Below, one piece after another: positions 1-6,836 of a stretch of DNA of 13,143 nucleotides (the stretch's first letter is position 1; each line of letters begins with the position of its first letter). The DNA lies in assembly GCA_905236195.1 (NCBI GenBank), contig CAJOOX010000079.1, positions 1 through 13,143 on the forward strand. The letters run 5' to 3'. The notes beneath the pieces are model-generated. The model was not told where the DNA came from. It did no database searches and worked only from the letters and a program-made list of their open reading frames with translations. The stretch is from an uncultured Bacteroidales bacterium. GTDB lineage: Bacteria; Bacteroidota; Bacteroidia; Bacteroidales; UBA3663. The translations under genes were made by a program, and so were the position numbers.

Positions 1-31
1 CCTGCCCTCCCCTAAAGGGAAGGGAGCCGGG
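1..31. repeat. GC-rich hairpin at left edge, possible dispersed repeat or terminator
   Basis: Bases 5-12 (CCCTCCCC) pair with 17-24 (GGGAAGGG) around a TAAA loop, with one mismatch (C9 opposite A20). GCCGGG follows at 26-31. No T-run follows on the plus strand, so it is not a textbook intrinsic terminator. It resembles the hairpin at 6431-6450, which has the same order: a C-rich arm, a TA-rich centre, a G-rich arm, then GCCGGG further on. It may be the end of a repeat or of a transcription unit lying outside the window. Confidence 0.4.
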
Positions 32-288
32 CTGTACAGATAACGCTATTGTCACAGTTCAGGGATGTTCTATAAATTCTGGTTTAATTAACTTATACAC
101 AGATGCCCCTTTTATTTCGGCTGCTTTTTGCTTTCTGTGGCATCCTTTTGCCAAGTTTCGTCGGTCTCAATGCCCGCATTGCACCCTCCTTAACTTGCAA
201 AATAATACGCACATAAAGTCAAAAATCATCTCGACATAATTTATAGAACAACCCTTCATAATATCTACAGTCAAATCACTGAATAACC
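32..288. other. Non-coding region upstream of the ABC exporter genes
   Basis: This AT-rich stretch holds no convincing gene. Its main structure is a pair of 13-bp inverted repeats at 66-78 and 238-250, annotated separately. I found no TAnnTTTG promoter element on the plus strand; TAACTTG at 191-197 is one base short of the consensus and has no -33 partner. The exporter promoter is therefore not identified. Confidence 0.5.
66..250. repeat. 13-bp inverted repeat pair bounding 185 bp
   Basis: TGTTCTATAAATT at 66-78 is the exact reverse complement of AATTTATAGAACA at 238-250; the match ends on both sides (65/251 and 79/237 do not pair). The enclosed 159 bp has no transposase-sized ORF. I saw no direct target duplication immediately outside the arms. 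It could be a degenerate miniature inverted-repeat element, paired operator sites or a long-range RNA stem. The repeat is certain; its role is unknown. Confidence 0.5.
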
Positions 289-2067
289 GTGTTCAAGAGC
301 CTGTTACATCAAGTTCGGCAGTTCCGAACGGCATCCGTCCTCACACCTGTCTTCACGGCGGGCGAAGTGGTGATGGGGGTATTGATTCCGTATGTGACGG
401 CCTGGATTATCGACCGCGGCATCATGGCAGGCGACATCCACGGGGTGGTGCGCTATGGAATGATGCTCTTGGGACTGGCCGCCGTCTCGTTCACCTTCGG
501 TATGCTGAGCGCACGCTTCGGGGCCATTGCCTCGTCCGGCTTTGCCTACAACCTGCGCGAAGCCATGTTCCGCAACATCCAGACCTTCTCTTTTTCGAAC
601 ATCGACCGTTTCTCGACCGCGGGACTGGTGACGCGCATGACCACGGACGTTTCGAACCTGCAGCGCGCCTTCCAGCAGATTCTCCGCATCTCTGTACGTG
701 CTCCGCTCAACCTGGTCTTCTCGATACTGATGTGCGTGTGGATCAACGAAAAGATGTCGCTCATCTTTGTCGTGGCCCTCGTTGTACTGGGCACCCTCAT
801 CGCCCTCATCATGAGCCGGACGGTCAGACTCTTTGCCCAGGTGTTCGAACGCTATGACGAACTGAACAACAGCGTGCAGGAGAACGTGGCTGCCATCCGT
901 GTGGTGAAAGCCTTTGTGAGGGAGGATTTCGAAAAGAAGAAATTCTCACGGGCCTTACAGGGCCTCTACAGGCTCTACGTACGCACCGAAAGCCTGATGG
1001 CCCTCAACCATCCAGTTATGAATCTGGTGGTCTATGGCTGTATCATCGCGCTCTCGTGGCTGGGAGCCCACTACATCGTAGCCGGCACACTCACCACGGG
1101 AGAACTGACCTCGATGTTCACCTACGTAATGACGATTCTCAACTCGCTGATGATGCTCTCGATGATCTTTGTGCAGCTCACCATGAGCGCGGCTTCCGGG
1201 CGGCGCGTGGCCGAGGTCATTGAGGAAAAGGCGGACATCACCTCACCCTCCGATGCCGTAACGGACCTCCGGGACGGCAGCATCGAATTCAACCACGTAA
1301 GTTTTGCCTACCAGGCTCCCTCTGCCGCCGACAGCGACAAGGCGGAGGAAATGAAGAAAGTCAAATACGCCATACGCGACATCTGCCTCAGCATCCGTTC
1401 CGGCGAAACCATCGGTATAATCGGCGGTACCGGTTCGGGCAAATCCTCGATGGCCAATCTCATCTCCCGTTTCTACGATACCACCCAGGGTACGGTCAAG
1501 GTGGGCGGAACCGATGTGCGGAAATTCGACCTCAACGTGTTGAGAAACAGCGTGTCGATGGTGCTGCAGAAGAATGTGCTCTTCTCGGGAACCGTAATGA
1601 GCAACCTGCTATGGGGCAAGGAAGACGCAACGCCCGAGGAATGCCGGGAGGCCTGCCGCATCGCCTGCGCCGACGAGTTCATCGATCAGATGGAAGCCGG
1701 CTACAATGCTCCCGTCGAACAGAACGGCAGCAATCTCTCGGGCGGACAGAAACAAAGGCTGTGCATAGCCCGGGCCCTGCTGAAAAAACCGAAAATCCTC
1801 ATCCTCGACGATTCGACCTCGGCCTGCGACACTGCTACAGATGCCAAAATCCGTGTCGCCCTCCGCAACGCGCTGCCCGATGTGACGAAAATCATCATTG
1901 CCCAGCGCATCCTCAGCGTGCAGGACGCCGACCGTATCATTGTGATGCAAAGCGGACGAATCACAGGCTTCGACACCCACGAAAACCTGCTCGGGAACAA
2001 CGAGTTATATCAGGATATTTACCGCATTCAAACGGAAAACAATGAAGACGCAGATTTCGACAAATAA
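289..2067 (+). CDS. ABC exporter half-transporter with degenerate ATP site (heterodimer subunit 1)
   Basis: This 592-residue protein has the usual exporter order: a six-helix transmembrane domain (about 15-300), then a nucleotide-binding domain (about 330-575). The Walker A motif is GGTGSGKS at 379-386, the Q-loop Gln is 427, the signature LSGGQ is 483-487 and the Walker B Asp is 507. The catalytic-base position carries Asp508 instead of Glu and the switch position carries Gln539 instead of His. These changes mark the non-catalytic subunit of heterodimeric exporters of the TM287/288, BmrCD and LmrCD type. About 18 extra charged residues (342-359) follow the A-loop Tyr341. The start is GTG at 289; an in-frame stop at 280-282 leaves no earlier room, and the next Met (residue 29) would cut the first helix. 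No Shine-Dalgarno is visible. It overlaps the partner gene. The exported substrate cannot be read from the sequence; multidrug or lipid export is a guess. Confidence 0.93.
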   Translation: MFKSLLHQVRQFRTASVLTPVFTAGEVVMGVLIPYVTAWIIDRGIMAGDIHGVVRYGMMLLGLAAVSFTFGMLSARFGAIASSGFAYNLREAMFRNIQTFSFSNIDRFSTAGLVTRMTTDVSNLQRAFQQILRISVRAPLNLVFSILMCVWINEKMSLIFVVALVVLGTLIALIMSRTVRLFAQVFERYDELNNSVQENVAAIRVVKAFVREDFEKKKFSRALQGLYRLYVRTESLMALNHPVMNLVVYGCIIALSWLGAHYIVAGTLTTGELTSMFTYVMTILNSLMMLSMIFVQLTMSAASGRRVAEVIEEKADITSPSDAVTDLRDGSIEFNHVSFAYQAPSAADSDKAEEMKKVKYAIRDICLSIRSGETIGIIGGTGSGKSSMANLISRFYDTTQGTVKVGGTDVRKFDLNVLRNSVSMVLQKNVLFSGTVMSNLLWGKEDATPEECREACRIACADEFIDQMEAGYNAPVEQNGSNLSGGQKQRLCIARALLKKPKILILDDSTSACDTATDAKIRVALRNALPDVTKIIIAQRILSVQDADRIIVMQSGRITGFDTHENLLGNNELYQDIYRIQTENNEDADFDK

Positions 2068-4027
2068 TCTCAACATGGGACGCGGCCCGAGAGGCGGACA
2101 GAACATGCTGGCCCGCGGCACGATGACCAAGGAAGGTTGGCAGACGGCTGTGCGGCTGGTCAAATACGTCCTGAAGTATTACAAATGGCTGCTCGTCATC
2201 GTGGCCGTATGCATCGTGGTCTCGTCGCTCACCACACTGGCCTCAACGCTGTTCACCCGGACGCTGATCGACGATTATATCCTGCCCCTCACCCACCAGG
2301 CGGTGCCCGACTACGCCCCATTGGCTCAGACCCTGATTAAACTCGGCGCCGTGCTGGCCGTCGGTGCGGGCTGCGCCTACTTGCAGAGCAGGTTGATGAT
2401 CAACGTGGCCCAAGGCACCTTGCGCAGGATGCGATACGAAGTGTTTGCCCACATGGAAACGCTGCCGCTGAAATATTTCGACGAGCGCAGTCACGGCGAC
2501 ATCATGTCCATCTACACCAACGACGTGGACGCGCTCCGCCAGATGGTATCTCAGTCGCTGCCCAACCTTTTCTCGTCGCTCATAACCCTCGTTTCCACTC
2601 TTATCTCGATGATTGTGCTGAGTGTTCCCCTGACGCTGCTCAACATCGGGATGACAGCCCTGATGCTCTATTTCACCAAGATGCTGGCTGGCAAGTCATC
2701 CGTTTCCTTCCGCGCACAGCAGAAACACCTGGGTGAGGTGAACGGATTCGTGGAAGAAATGCTTACAGGACAGAAAGTAGTCAAAACGTTCTGTCACGAG
2801 GAACAGAACATGCGGCAGTTCTCGGCATTGAACAAAGAGCTGATGGAAAGTGCACGCGATGCCAACATCGCGGCCAATATCGTGATGCCTTTCAACGGCA
2901 ACATGGGACATCTCAGCTATGTGCTATGTGCCATCATCGGTGCATTTATGGTACTGGGCGTCGGAAAAGGAATGACGGGAGCAACGCCGCTGTATGCGCC
3001 TTCACTCTACGCTGAACCCGGTCTGGCTGAGAGCTCTATACAGAATCCCACGTGGCTGGCATCGCTGTTCACACTGTCCATCGGAACGCTCATCTCGTTC
3101 CTTACCCTCTCTAAGAATTTCCATCGCCCCGTTTCGGAAGTATCCAACCAAATCAATTCCATTATTCAGGCCGTGACGGGTGCCGAACGTGTTTTCCAAC
3201 TCATCGACGAACCCTCGGAGGATGACTCCGAAGCAGACACCATACTGGTGAAAGAAGGCCAGGGCTCCTGGTTTTGGAAAACGCCGGATGGCAAGGTGCC
3301 GCAGCGGGGCGAGATATCCCTCCGGAAGGTGGATTTCAGTTATATACCCGGACATCAGATACTCTATGACATCGACCTGACGGCCTACACGGGACAGAAG
3401 ATTGCCTTCGTGGGCGGGACTGGCGCAGGCAAAACCACCATTACGAATCTGATCAACCGGTTCTACGACATCCAGTCCGGAGAGATTAAATACGACGGCA
3501 TTCCCATCCGCAAGATTTTTAGAAACGACCTGCGCCGCTCACTGGGCATGGTGCTCCAAGAGACGAAACTGTTTACGGGAACTGTGATGGAAAATATCCG
3601 CTACGGACGGTTGGATGCCACAGATCAAGAATGCAAGGCCGCTGCAGAACGGGTACACGCGTCAGACTTTATCGAACGTCTGCCGCAAGGCTACGAAACG
3701 CCCCTCACGGGCGACGGAGGCAACCTCAGCGCCGGCGAACGTCAGCTGCTTGCCATCGCAAGAGCGGCTGTCGCCGACCCGCCGGCATTGATTCTCGACG
3801 AGGCTACATCCTCAATCGATACGCATACAGAAGCATTGGTTTCGGCAGGAATGGATGCGCTGATGGAAGGCAGGACGACCTTTGTCATCGCCCACCGTCT
3901 CTCCACCATCCGCAACGCCGATTATATCATGGTATTGGATCACGGCCGCATCATCGAGCGCGGCAAACACAACGAACTCCTCGCTCTCAGGGGCAAGTAC
4001 TACGAGCTGTTGAGACCATCCACCTGA
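2042..4027 (+). CDS. ABC exporter half-transporter with catalytic ATP site (heterodimer subunit 2)
   Basis: This 661-residue partner of the preceding gene is a multidrug-type exporter subunit related to MdlB/TM288. Walker A is GGTGAGKT at 458-465, Walker B Asp is 586, the catalytic Glu is 587 and the switch His is 618, so this ATP site looks competent. Its signature is LSAGE (562-566) instead of LSGGQ. That fits the asymmetric scheme: this subunit's weak signature faces subunit 1's Asp/Gln site, while subunit 1's canonical LSGGQ completes the active site here. The N-terminus is Gly/Arg-rich (about 12-30). The loop between helices 5 and 6 is long (about 309-339), and extra Trp-containing sequence precedes the ATPase domain (about 400-425). 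ATG at 2042 overlaps subunit 1 by 26 bp; ATG at 2075 (residue 12), 7 bp after that gene's stop, is an equally plausible start. Translation is probably coupled. Confidence 0.93.
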   Translation: MKTQISTNNLNMGRGPRGGQNMLARGTMTKEGWQTAVRLVKYVLKYYKWLLVIVAVCIVVSSLTTLASTLFTRTLIDDYILPLTHQAVPDYAPLAQTLIKLGAVLAVGAGCAYLQSRLMINVAQGTLRRMRYEVFAHMETLPLKYFDERSHGDIMSIYTNDVDALRQMVSQSLPNLFSSLITLVSTLISMIVLSVPLTLLNIGMTALMLYFTKMLAGKSSVSFRAQQKHLGEVNGFVEEMLTGQKVVKTFCHEEQNMRQFSALNKELMESARDANIAANIVMPFNGNMGHLSYVLCAIIGAFMVLGVGKGMTGATPLYAPSLYAEPGLAESSIQNPTWLASLFTLSIGTLISFLTLSKNFHRPVSEVSNQINSIIQAVTGAERVFQLIDEPSEDDSEADTILVKEGQGSWFWKTPDGKVPQRGEISLRKVDFSYIPGHQILYDIDLTAYTGQKIAFVGGTGAGKTTITNLINRFYDIQSGEIKYDGIPIRKIFRNDLRRSLGMVLQETKLFTGTVMENIRYGRLDATDQECKAAAERVHASDFIERLPQGYETPLTGDGGNLSAGERQLLAIARAAVADPPALILDEATSSIDTHTEALVSAGMDALMEGRTTFVIAHRLSTIRNADYIMVLDHGRIIERGKHNELLALRGKYYELLRPST

Positions 4028-4041
4028 CTCCACTCTTTTCA

Positions 4042-4061
4042 AAGAGGCCGGGGAGGCTCTT
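4042..4061. terminator. Candidate bidirectional terminator between convergent genes
   Basis: The 40-bp gap between two convergent genes contains AAGAG (4042-4046) pairing with CTCTT (4057-4061), plus partial inner GC pairing. Read on the minus strand, the stem is followed by a short purine-rich tract rather than a clear T-run; on the plus strand there is no T-run either. Position supports transcription termination for both sides, but structure alone is moderate. It shares the 9-mer AGGCCGGGG (4045-4053) with the spacer after the DUF2752 gene (6464-6472). Confidence 0.4.
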
Positions 4062-4067
4062 GAGGAG

Positions 4068-5111
4068 CTACCTTTCAATCCGTCCTCCCTTGCCTTTCAT
4101 ATTGCTGATGATTTCATCCTCGGTTGCCAGATTCTGGTCGCCGGGGATGGTGTTTTTGAGGGCACCTGCCGAAAGGGAAAAGTCGAGACAGTACTGGAGA
4201 TTGTCATCCCAGCGGGTGAACGCATGAATCAGGGCCGCACAGAATGCATCGCCGCAGCCCATGGGGTCGACCACGGGATCATAGTCGTAAAGACGCGTCG
4301 TGTAGAGCATGTCAGCCTGCGTGTCATACAGCAAACCGGAAAGGATATGATGGGAGGATGTCAACTGATAGCGGACCGCGAGAATCATGCGTTTCACATT
4401 AGGATACATCGCAGCAGCCTTGCGGAAATAGGCCAGATAGGCCTCGCGGTCGATTACGAAATGCTCGTCTTTCGGTTCATACGGAATGGCTTTCATACCC
4501 GTCACTACCTCCCATTCTCCCTGGTCGCCGAAAACATAATCGGCTGTACGGACCATCTCGGGAAGCACATCCTGTGCGGCACGTCCGTATTTCCACAGGT
4601 TCTTGCGATAATTGATGTCGCAGAAAACCTGCTTCCCCATCTCGCGGGCTGTACGCAGTCCCGCGAAGGTGGTATGCATCGCGTCTTCGGAGATGGCACT
4701 GGTGATGCCGGAACAATGGAAAAGCCATGCATCGGAGAGGATTCTCGGCCAGTCAATCATCTCAGGCTTCAGCGTCTGGAACGCCGAATCTTTGCGATCG
4801 TACACAACTCGGGAATTACGCATGGCTGCTGCCGCCTCGAAGTAATAAGATCCAAGACGGTCGCCACCCTTGATAACGTGCCGGATGGAAACGCCATACT
4901 GCATGAGATGCATCAGGGCCGCCCTGCCAATGTCGTTGGCCGGCACGCGTGTGACAAACTCCACATCATCGCCCAACACCGACAATGAAATGGCAGCATT
5001 GGATTCACTGCCGCCGAAGAAACCCTGAAAGCGGTCGCCCTGCACAAGGCGCTGCAAACCCGGTTTGGAAAGACGGAGCATGATTTCTCCGAAGGTGACT
5101 ATCTTTTTCAT
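4068..5111 (-). CDS. kdgK: PfkB-family sugar kinase, probable 2-dehydro-3-deoxygluconokinase
   Basis: This 347-residue cytoplasmic kinase of the ribokinase/PfkB fold would phosphorylate 2-keto-3-deoxygluconate to KDPG, linking hexuronate breakdown to central metabolism. The start of the fold is MKKIVTFGE, with the Gly-Gly substrate-site motif at 33-34 (FFGGSESNAA). The PfkB signature DPMGCGDAF at 282-290 carries the catalytic base Asp288 and the anion hole (285-287). The segment DINYRKNLW at 165-173 resembles KDG kinases more than fructokinases or adenosine kinases. The reading frame extends 30 codons upstream, but that extension overlaps the channel gene and lacks homology-like sequence, so the Met at 5111 is chosen. 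It lies 13 bp after the channel gene stop, so the two are probably co-transcribed. No uronate-pathway partner gene is adjacent, so substrate assignment is moderate; family assignment is firm. Confidence 0.85.
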   Translation of the reverse strand: MKKIVTFGEIMLRLSKPGLQRLVQGDRFQGFFGGSESNAAISLSVLGDDVEFVTRVPANDIGRAALMHLMQYGVSIRHVIKGGDRLGSYYFEAAAAMRNSRVVYDRKDSAFQTLKPEMIDWPRILSDAWLFHCSGITSAISEDAMHTTFAGLRTAREMGKQVFCDINYRKNLWKYGRAAQDVLPEMVRTADYVFGDQGEWEVVTGMKAIPYEPKDEHFVIDREAYLAYFRKAAAMYPNVKRMILAVRYQLTSSHHILSGLLYDTQADMLYTTRLYDYDPVVDPMGCGDAFCAALIHAFTRWDDNLQYCLDFSLSAGALKNTIPGDQNLATEDEIISNMKGKGGRIER

Positions 5112-5124
5112 TCCAAAGTTTTTC

Positions 5125-6303
5125 TTATTTGGACTTAGCTGGATAAACCCAGTTGGTGGAACGCTGGTAGGGAACCAAACCGAACTCCGGCAGAATGGCA
5201 ATCATGTGTTCGAGCAGGGAAGCACCCACATTCTCGTACTCCTGCCATACCTGCGTCTTGGAAAAACAGTAAATCTGGAGCGTCAGTCCCTCGGGGCCGG
5301 CTTCCACCTGTCGGCACATTATCGGGCCCATGTCGGGATTGACCATGGGGTTGCGGCTGAGCCACTTGCCGAAATAATTACGGAAAATCTCGAGATTGGT
5401 CTGTTCGCCCGGTCGGGCATCCTCTGCCACAAAACCTTTCGCTTTGAATTCTTTCAGTTCTTCCTCGGAGGGAATGTGCACGCTGCGAATATCGACATTG
5501 AGGGTTTTATTGATACGGCGACCGTTGCTTTCAGTCATTCCGCGCCAGTTTTGGAACGTCTCCGTAAAAAGCGTGTAGGGCTGGATAGTCATGATGGTAT
5601 TGTCCCAGTTCTGAATTTTAACGGTCGTGAGATTCACATCTTTCACCACGCCGTCAATTCCTTTCGAGGGAACGGAAATCCATTCACCGGGCCTCAGCAT
5701 GTCGTTGGCTGAAAGCTGCACGCCGGCAACCAGACCTTTGATGGTATCCTGAAAAGCCAGCATCAGGACGGCAGCTGCTGCACCGACACCGCCCAGCAAA
5801 TACATGGGTGATTTCTCAATGAGGAGCGATACCATGATGATTGTCGCAATGATCCAGATAAAAACCTGAATGACCTGTGCCACACTTTTGAATGCCCTGC
5901 GCTGACCGGTTTTCTCCATCTGCCGTTTTTCCAGCACTTCATAGCCGGCATTGATAAACACATGGATGAAACGGGTAATGGAAAAGGTGATATAGATAGA
6001 AAGTATCTTCAGCAGCAGCGCAGCCAGCCAGCCTTTGGTAACGGAGGGGATGGCAGCCAGCATGATAATGGGCGGCAGGATATTGGAGGCCGCATTGCAG
6101 ACCTGCTCACTCAGCAGGATATCGTCCCACTCGGCTTCTGTTTTTGCCGTCATACGTTTGACGGCGGGGATAATCAGTTTTTCGAACAGCAGATCCACCA
6201 GATATGCCAGCAGAATGACACCCACGAAAATGGCCAGACGAATCCAGATATTATCAATACCCAACGTGGAGTCACCCATGTTTAGTTTCAACCATTCTTC
6301 CAT
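5125..6303 (-). CDS. MscS-family mechanosensitive channel, YbdG-like
   Basis: This 392-residue inner-membrane protein would release solutes on hypo-osmotic shock. It has about five hydrophobic segments (roughly 20-40, 70-86, 92-118, 142-162 and the pore-lining 165-195). The pore helix is Gly/Ala-rich (LGGVGAAAAVLMLAF, 169-183), followed by the conserved start of the cytoplasmic beta domain (about 195-255), with LSANDML and an NWDNT motif at 232-236. NWRGM and GGRRI-like sequence near 252-264 match my memory of E. coli YbdG (415 residues, miniconductance type) better than short MscS. The C-terminal 270-392 forms the rest of the cytoplasmic cage. The start is ATG at 6303; Met9 is an alternative. 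Six 8-bp tandem repeats end a few bases upstream of the start. No TAnnTTTG promoter was found in the 176-bp spacer. The kinase gene follows after 13 bp; a functional link between them is not evident. Confidence 0.9.
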   Translation of the reverse strand: MEEWLKLNMGDSTLGIDNIWIRLAIFVGVILLAYLVDLLFEKLIIPAVKRMTAKTEAEWDDILLSEQVCNAASNILPPIIMLAAIPSVTKGWLAALLLKILSIYITFSITRFIHVFINAGYEVLEKRQMEKTGQRRAFKSVAQVIQVFIWIIATIIMVSLLIEKSPMYLLGGVGAAAAVLMLAFQDTIKGLVAGVQLSANDMLRPGEWISVPSKGIDGVVKDVNLTTVKIQNWDNTIMTIQPYTLFTETFQNWRGMTESNGRRINKTLNVDIRSVHIPSEEELKEFKAKGFVAEDARPGEQTNLEIFRNYFGKWLSRNPMVNPDMGPIMCRQVEAGPEGLTLQIYCFSKTQVWQEYENVGASLLEHMIAILPEFGLVPYQRSTNWVYPAKSK

Positions 6304-6308
6304 AGTTT

Positions 6309-6356
6309 TATTTTACGATTTTACTATTTGACAATTTGACCATTTTACTATTTTCC
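6309..6356. repeat. Six tandem 8-bp repeats, consensus NATTTKAC
   Basis: Six head-to-tail octamers without gaps: TATTTTAC (6309), GATTTTAC (6317), TATTTGAC (6325), AATTTGAC (6333), CATTTTAC (6341) and TATTTTCC (6349). On the minus strand the unit reads GTMAAATN, and the array ends 5 bp before the channel gene ATG. The first base varies freely while positions 2-4 are invariant. It could be a multi-site regulatory array, a slippage-prone tract, or a repeat type dispersed in the genome. Confidence 0.75.
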
Positions 6357-6372
6357 TGTGCCGCTGGGGGTA

Positions 6373-6400
6373 ATTGTCCAATTAAGACGATTGTCCAATT
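6373..6400. repeat. 11-bp direct repeat, 17-bp period
   Basis: ATTGTCCAATT occurs at 6373-6383 and again at 6390-6400, separated by 6 bp (AAGACG). Each copy also contains a short palindrome, ATTG..CAAT. Spacing of 17 bp start-to-start is compatible with paired protein sites, but no regulator is implied by the sequence. Confidence 0.6.
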
Positions 6401-6430
6401 TATATGCTATTTGACTATGCCGCTCAGTTT

Positions 6431-6450
6431 CCTCCCCTTTTTAAGGGGGA
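6431..6450. repeat. GC-rich hairpin after the DUF2752 gene, possible repeat or terminator
   Basis: CCCCTT (6434-6439) pairs with AAGGGG (6443-6448) around a three-base loop. It lies 30 bp after the end of the five-gene minus-strand run, so it may end that transcript, but no T-run follows on the minus strand. AGGCCGGGG follows on the plus strand at 6464-6472. The organisation resembles the left-edge hairpin at 1-31. Confidence 0.45.
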
Positions 6451-6479
6451 TTAGAGGGTCTTTAGGCCGGGGTGAATCT

Positions 6480-6836
6480 TTATAGATTCCTGAAGACTCC
6501 CCACAACAGCAGGATACCTGTTGCCGTGAGCAGCACTTTGTCCTGCGAACACCATCGGACGGGTAGCCACGCTGCGGCCCTGCCAGAGATGCCGCCGGCC
6601 ATCCACAGCAGCCAGTAAGGCGACATGAGCCACAATCCGGGATTATAATGCCAGGCTTCGGCAAACCGGCCGTTCAGGGCAGCATGAAGTCCGCGCTGAA
6701 TACCACAGAGCGGACATTGCCACCCCGTGAGATGGTAGAGCGGACATTGGAGAGCCCAGTGCTCCGACATCACATCGCCTAAAGCATAGACTGCCACAAA
6801 GGCGATGACCGCCAGGAGAATGAAATAACGTTTCAA
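6480..6836 (-). CDS. DUF2752 family small membrane protein
   Basis: This 118-residue protein matches DUF2752: a first hydrophobic helix (about 4-22), then a conserved Cys-rich core with CPLYHLTGWQCPLCGIQRG at 31-49 (Cys31, Cys41, Cys44, Arg48), then the HYNPGL segment (63-68), and further helices (about 70-85 and 100-115). The function of the family is unknown to me; the paired Cys of CPLCG could bind metal or form a disulfide. The start is TTG at 6836, overlapping the TGA stop of kdsB as TTGA, which suggests translational coupling. The first ATG (residue 23) would remove the N-terminal helix, so TTG is preferred. It is the last gene of the five-gene run and lies next to a lipopolysaccharide precursor gene, though the role may be unrelated. 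Confidence 0.8.
   Translation of the reverse strand: MKRYFILLAVIAFVAVYALGDVMSEHWALQCPLYHLTGWQCPLCGIQRGLHAALNGRFAEAWHYNPGLWLMSPYWLLWMAGGISGRAAAWLPVRWCSQDKVLLTATGILLLWGVFRNL

Larger units (their letters stand above)
6304..6479. other. Repeat-rich spacer between DUF2752 and channel genes
   Basis: This 176-bp non-coding spacer is strongly AT-rich except for its right quarter. It holds the octamer array (6309-6356), a further copy of TATTTGAC at 6408-6415, a direct repeat of ATTGTCCAATT (6373-6383 and 6390-6400), two copies of TGCCGCT (6359-6365 and 6418-6424) and a GC hairpin (6431-6450). No ORF or promoter consensus was found on either strand. Confidence 0.6.

Noticed and set aside
93..179. Possible 28-residue basic peptide on the minus strand, preceded by AAGGAGG
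   Set aside because: Length is too short to trust, Bacteroidota rarely rely on Shine-Dalgarno signals, and the AAGGAGG may be coincidence. Conservation in relatives would be needed to revive it.
191..197. TAACTTG as a -7 promoter element for the exporter genes
   Set aside because: It lacks one T of TAnnTTTG and there is no TTTG about 19 bp upstream.
4224..4988. 254-codon open frame opposite the sugar kinase gene
   Set aside because: It is the shadow of a well-supported PfkB gene, with no recognisable domain of its own.
5112..5201. N-terminal extension of the sugar kinase by 30 codons
   Set aside because: The extension overlaps the end of the channel gene and its sequence does not look like kinase; the fold begins at MKKIVTFGE (start 5111).
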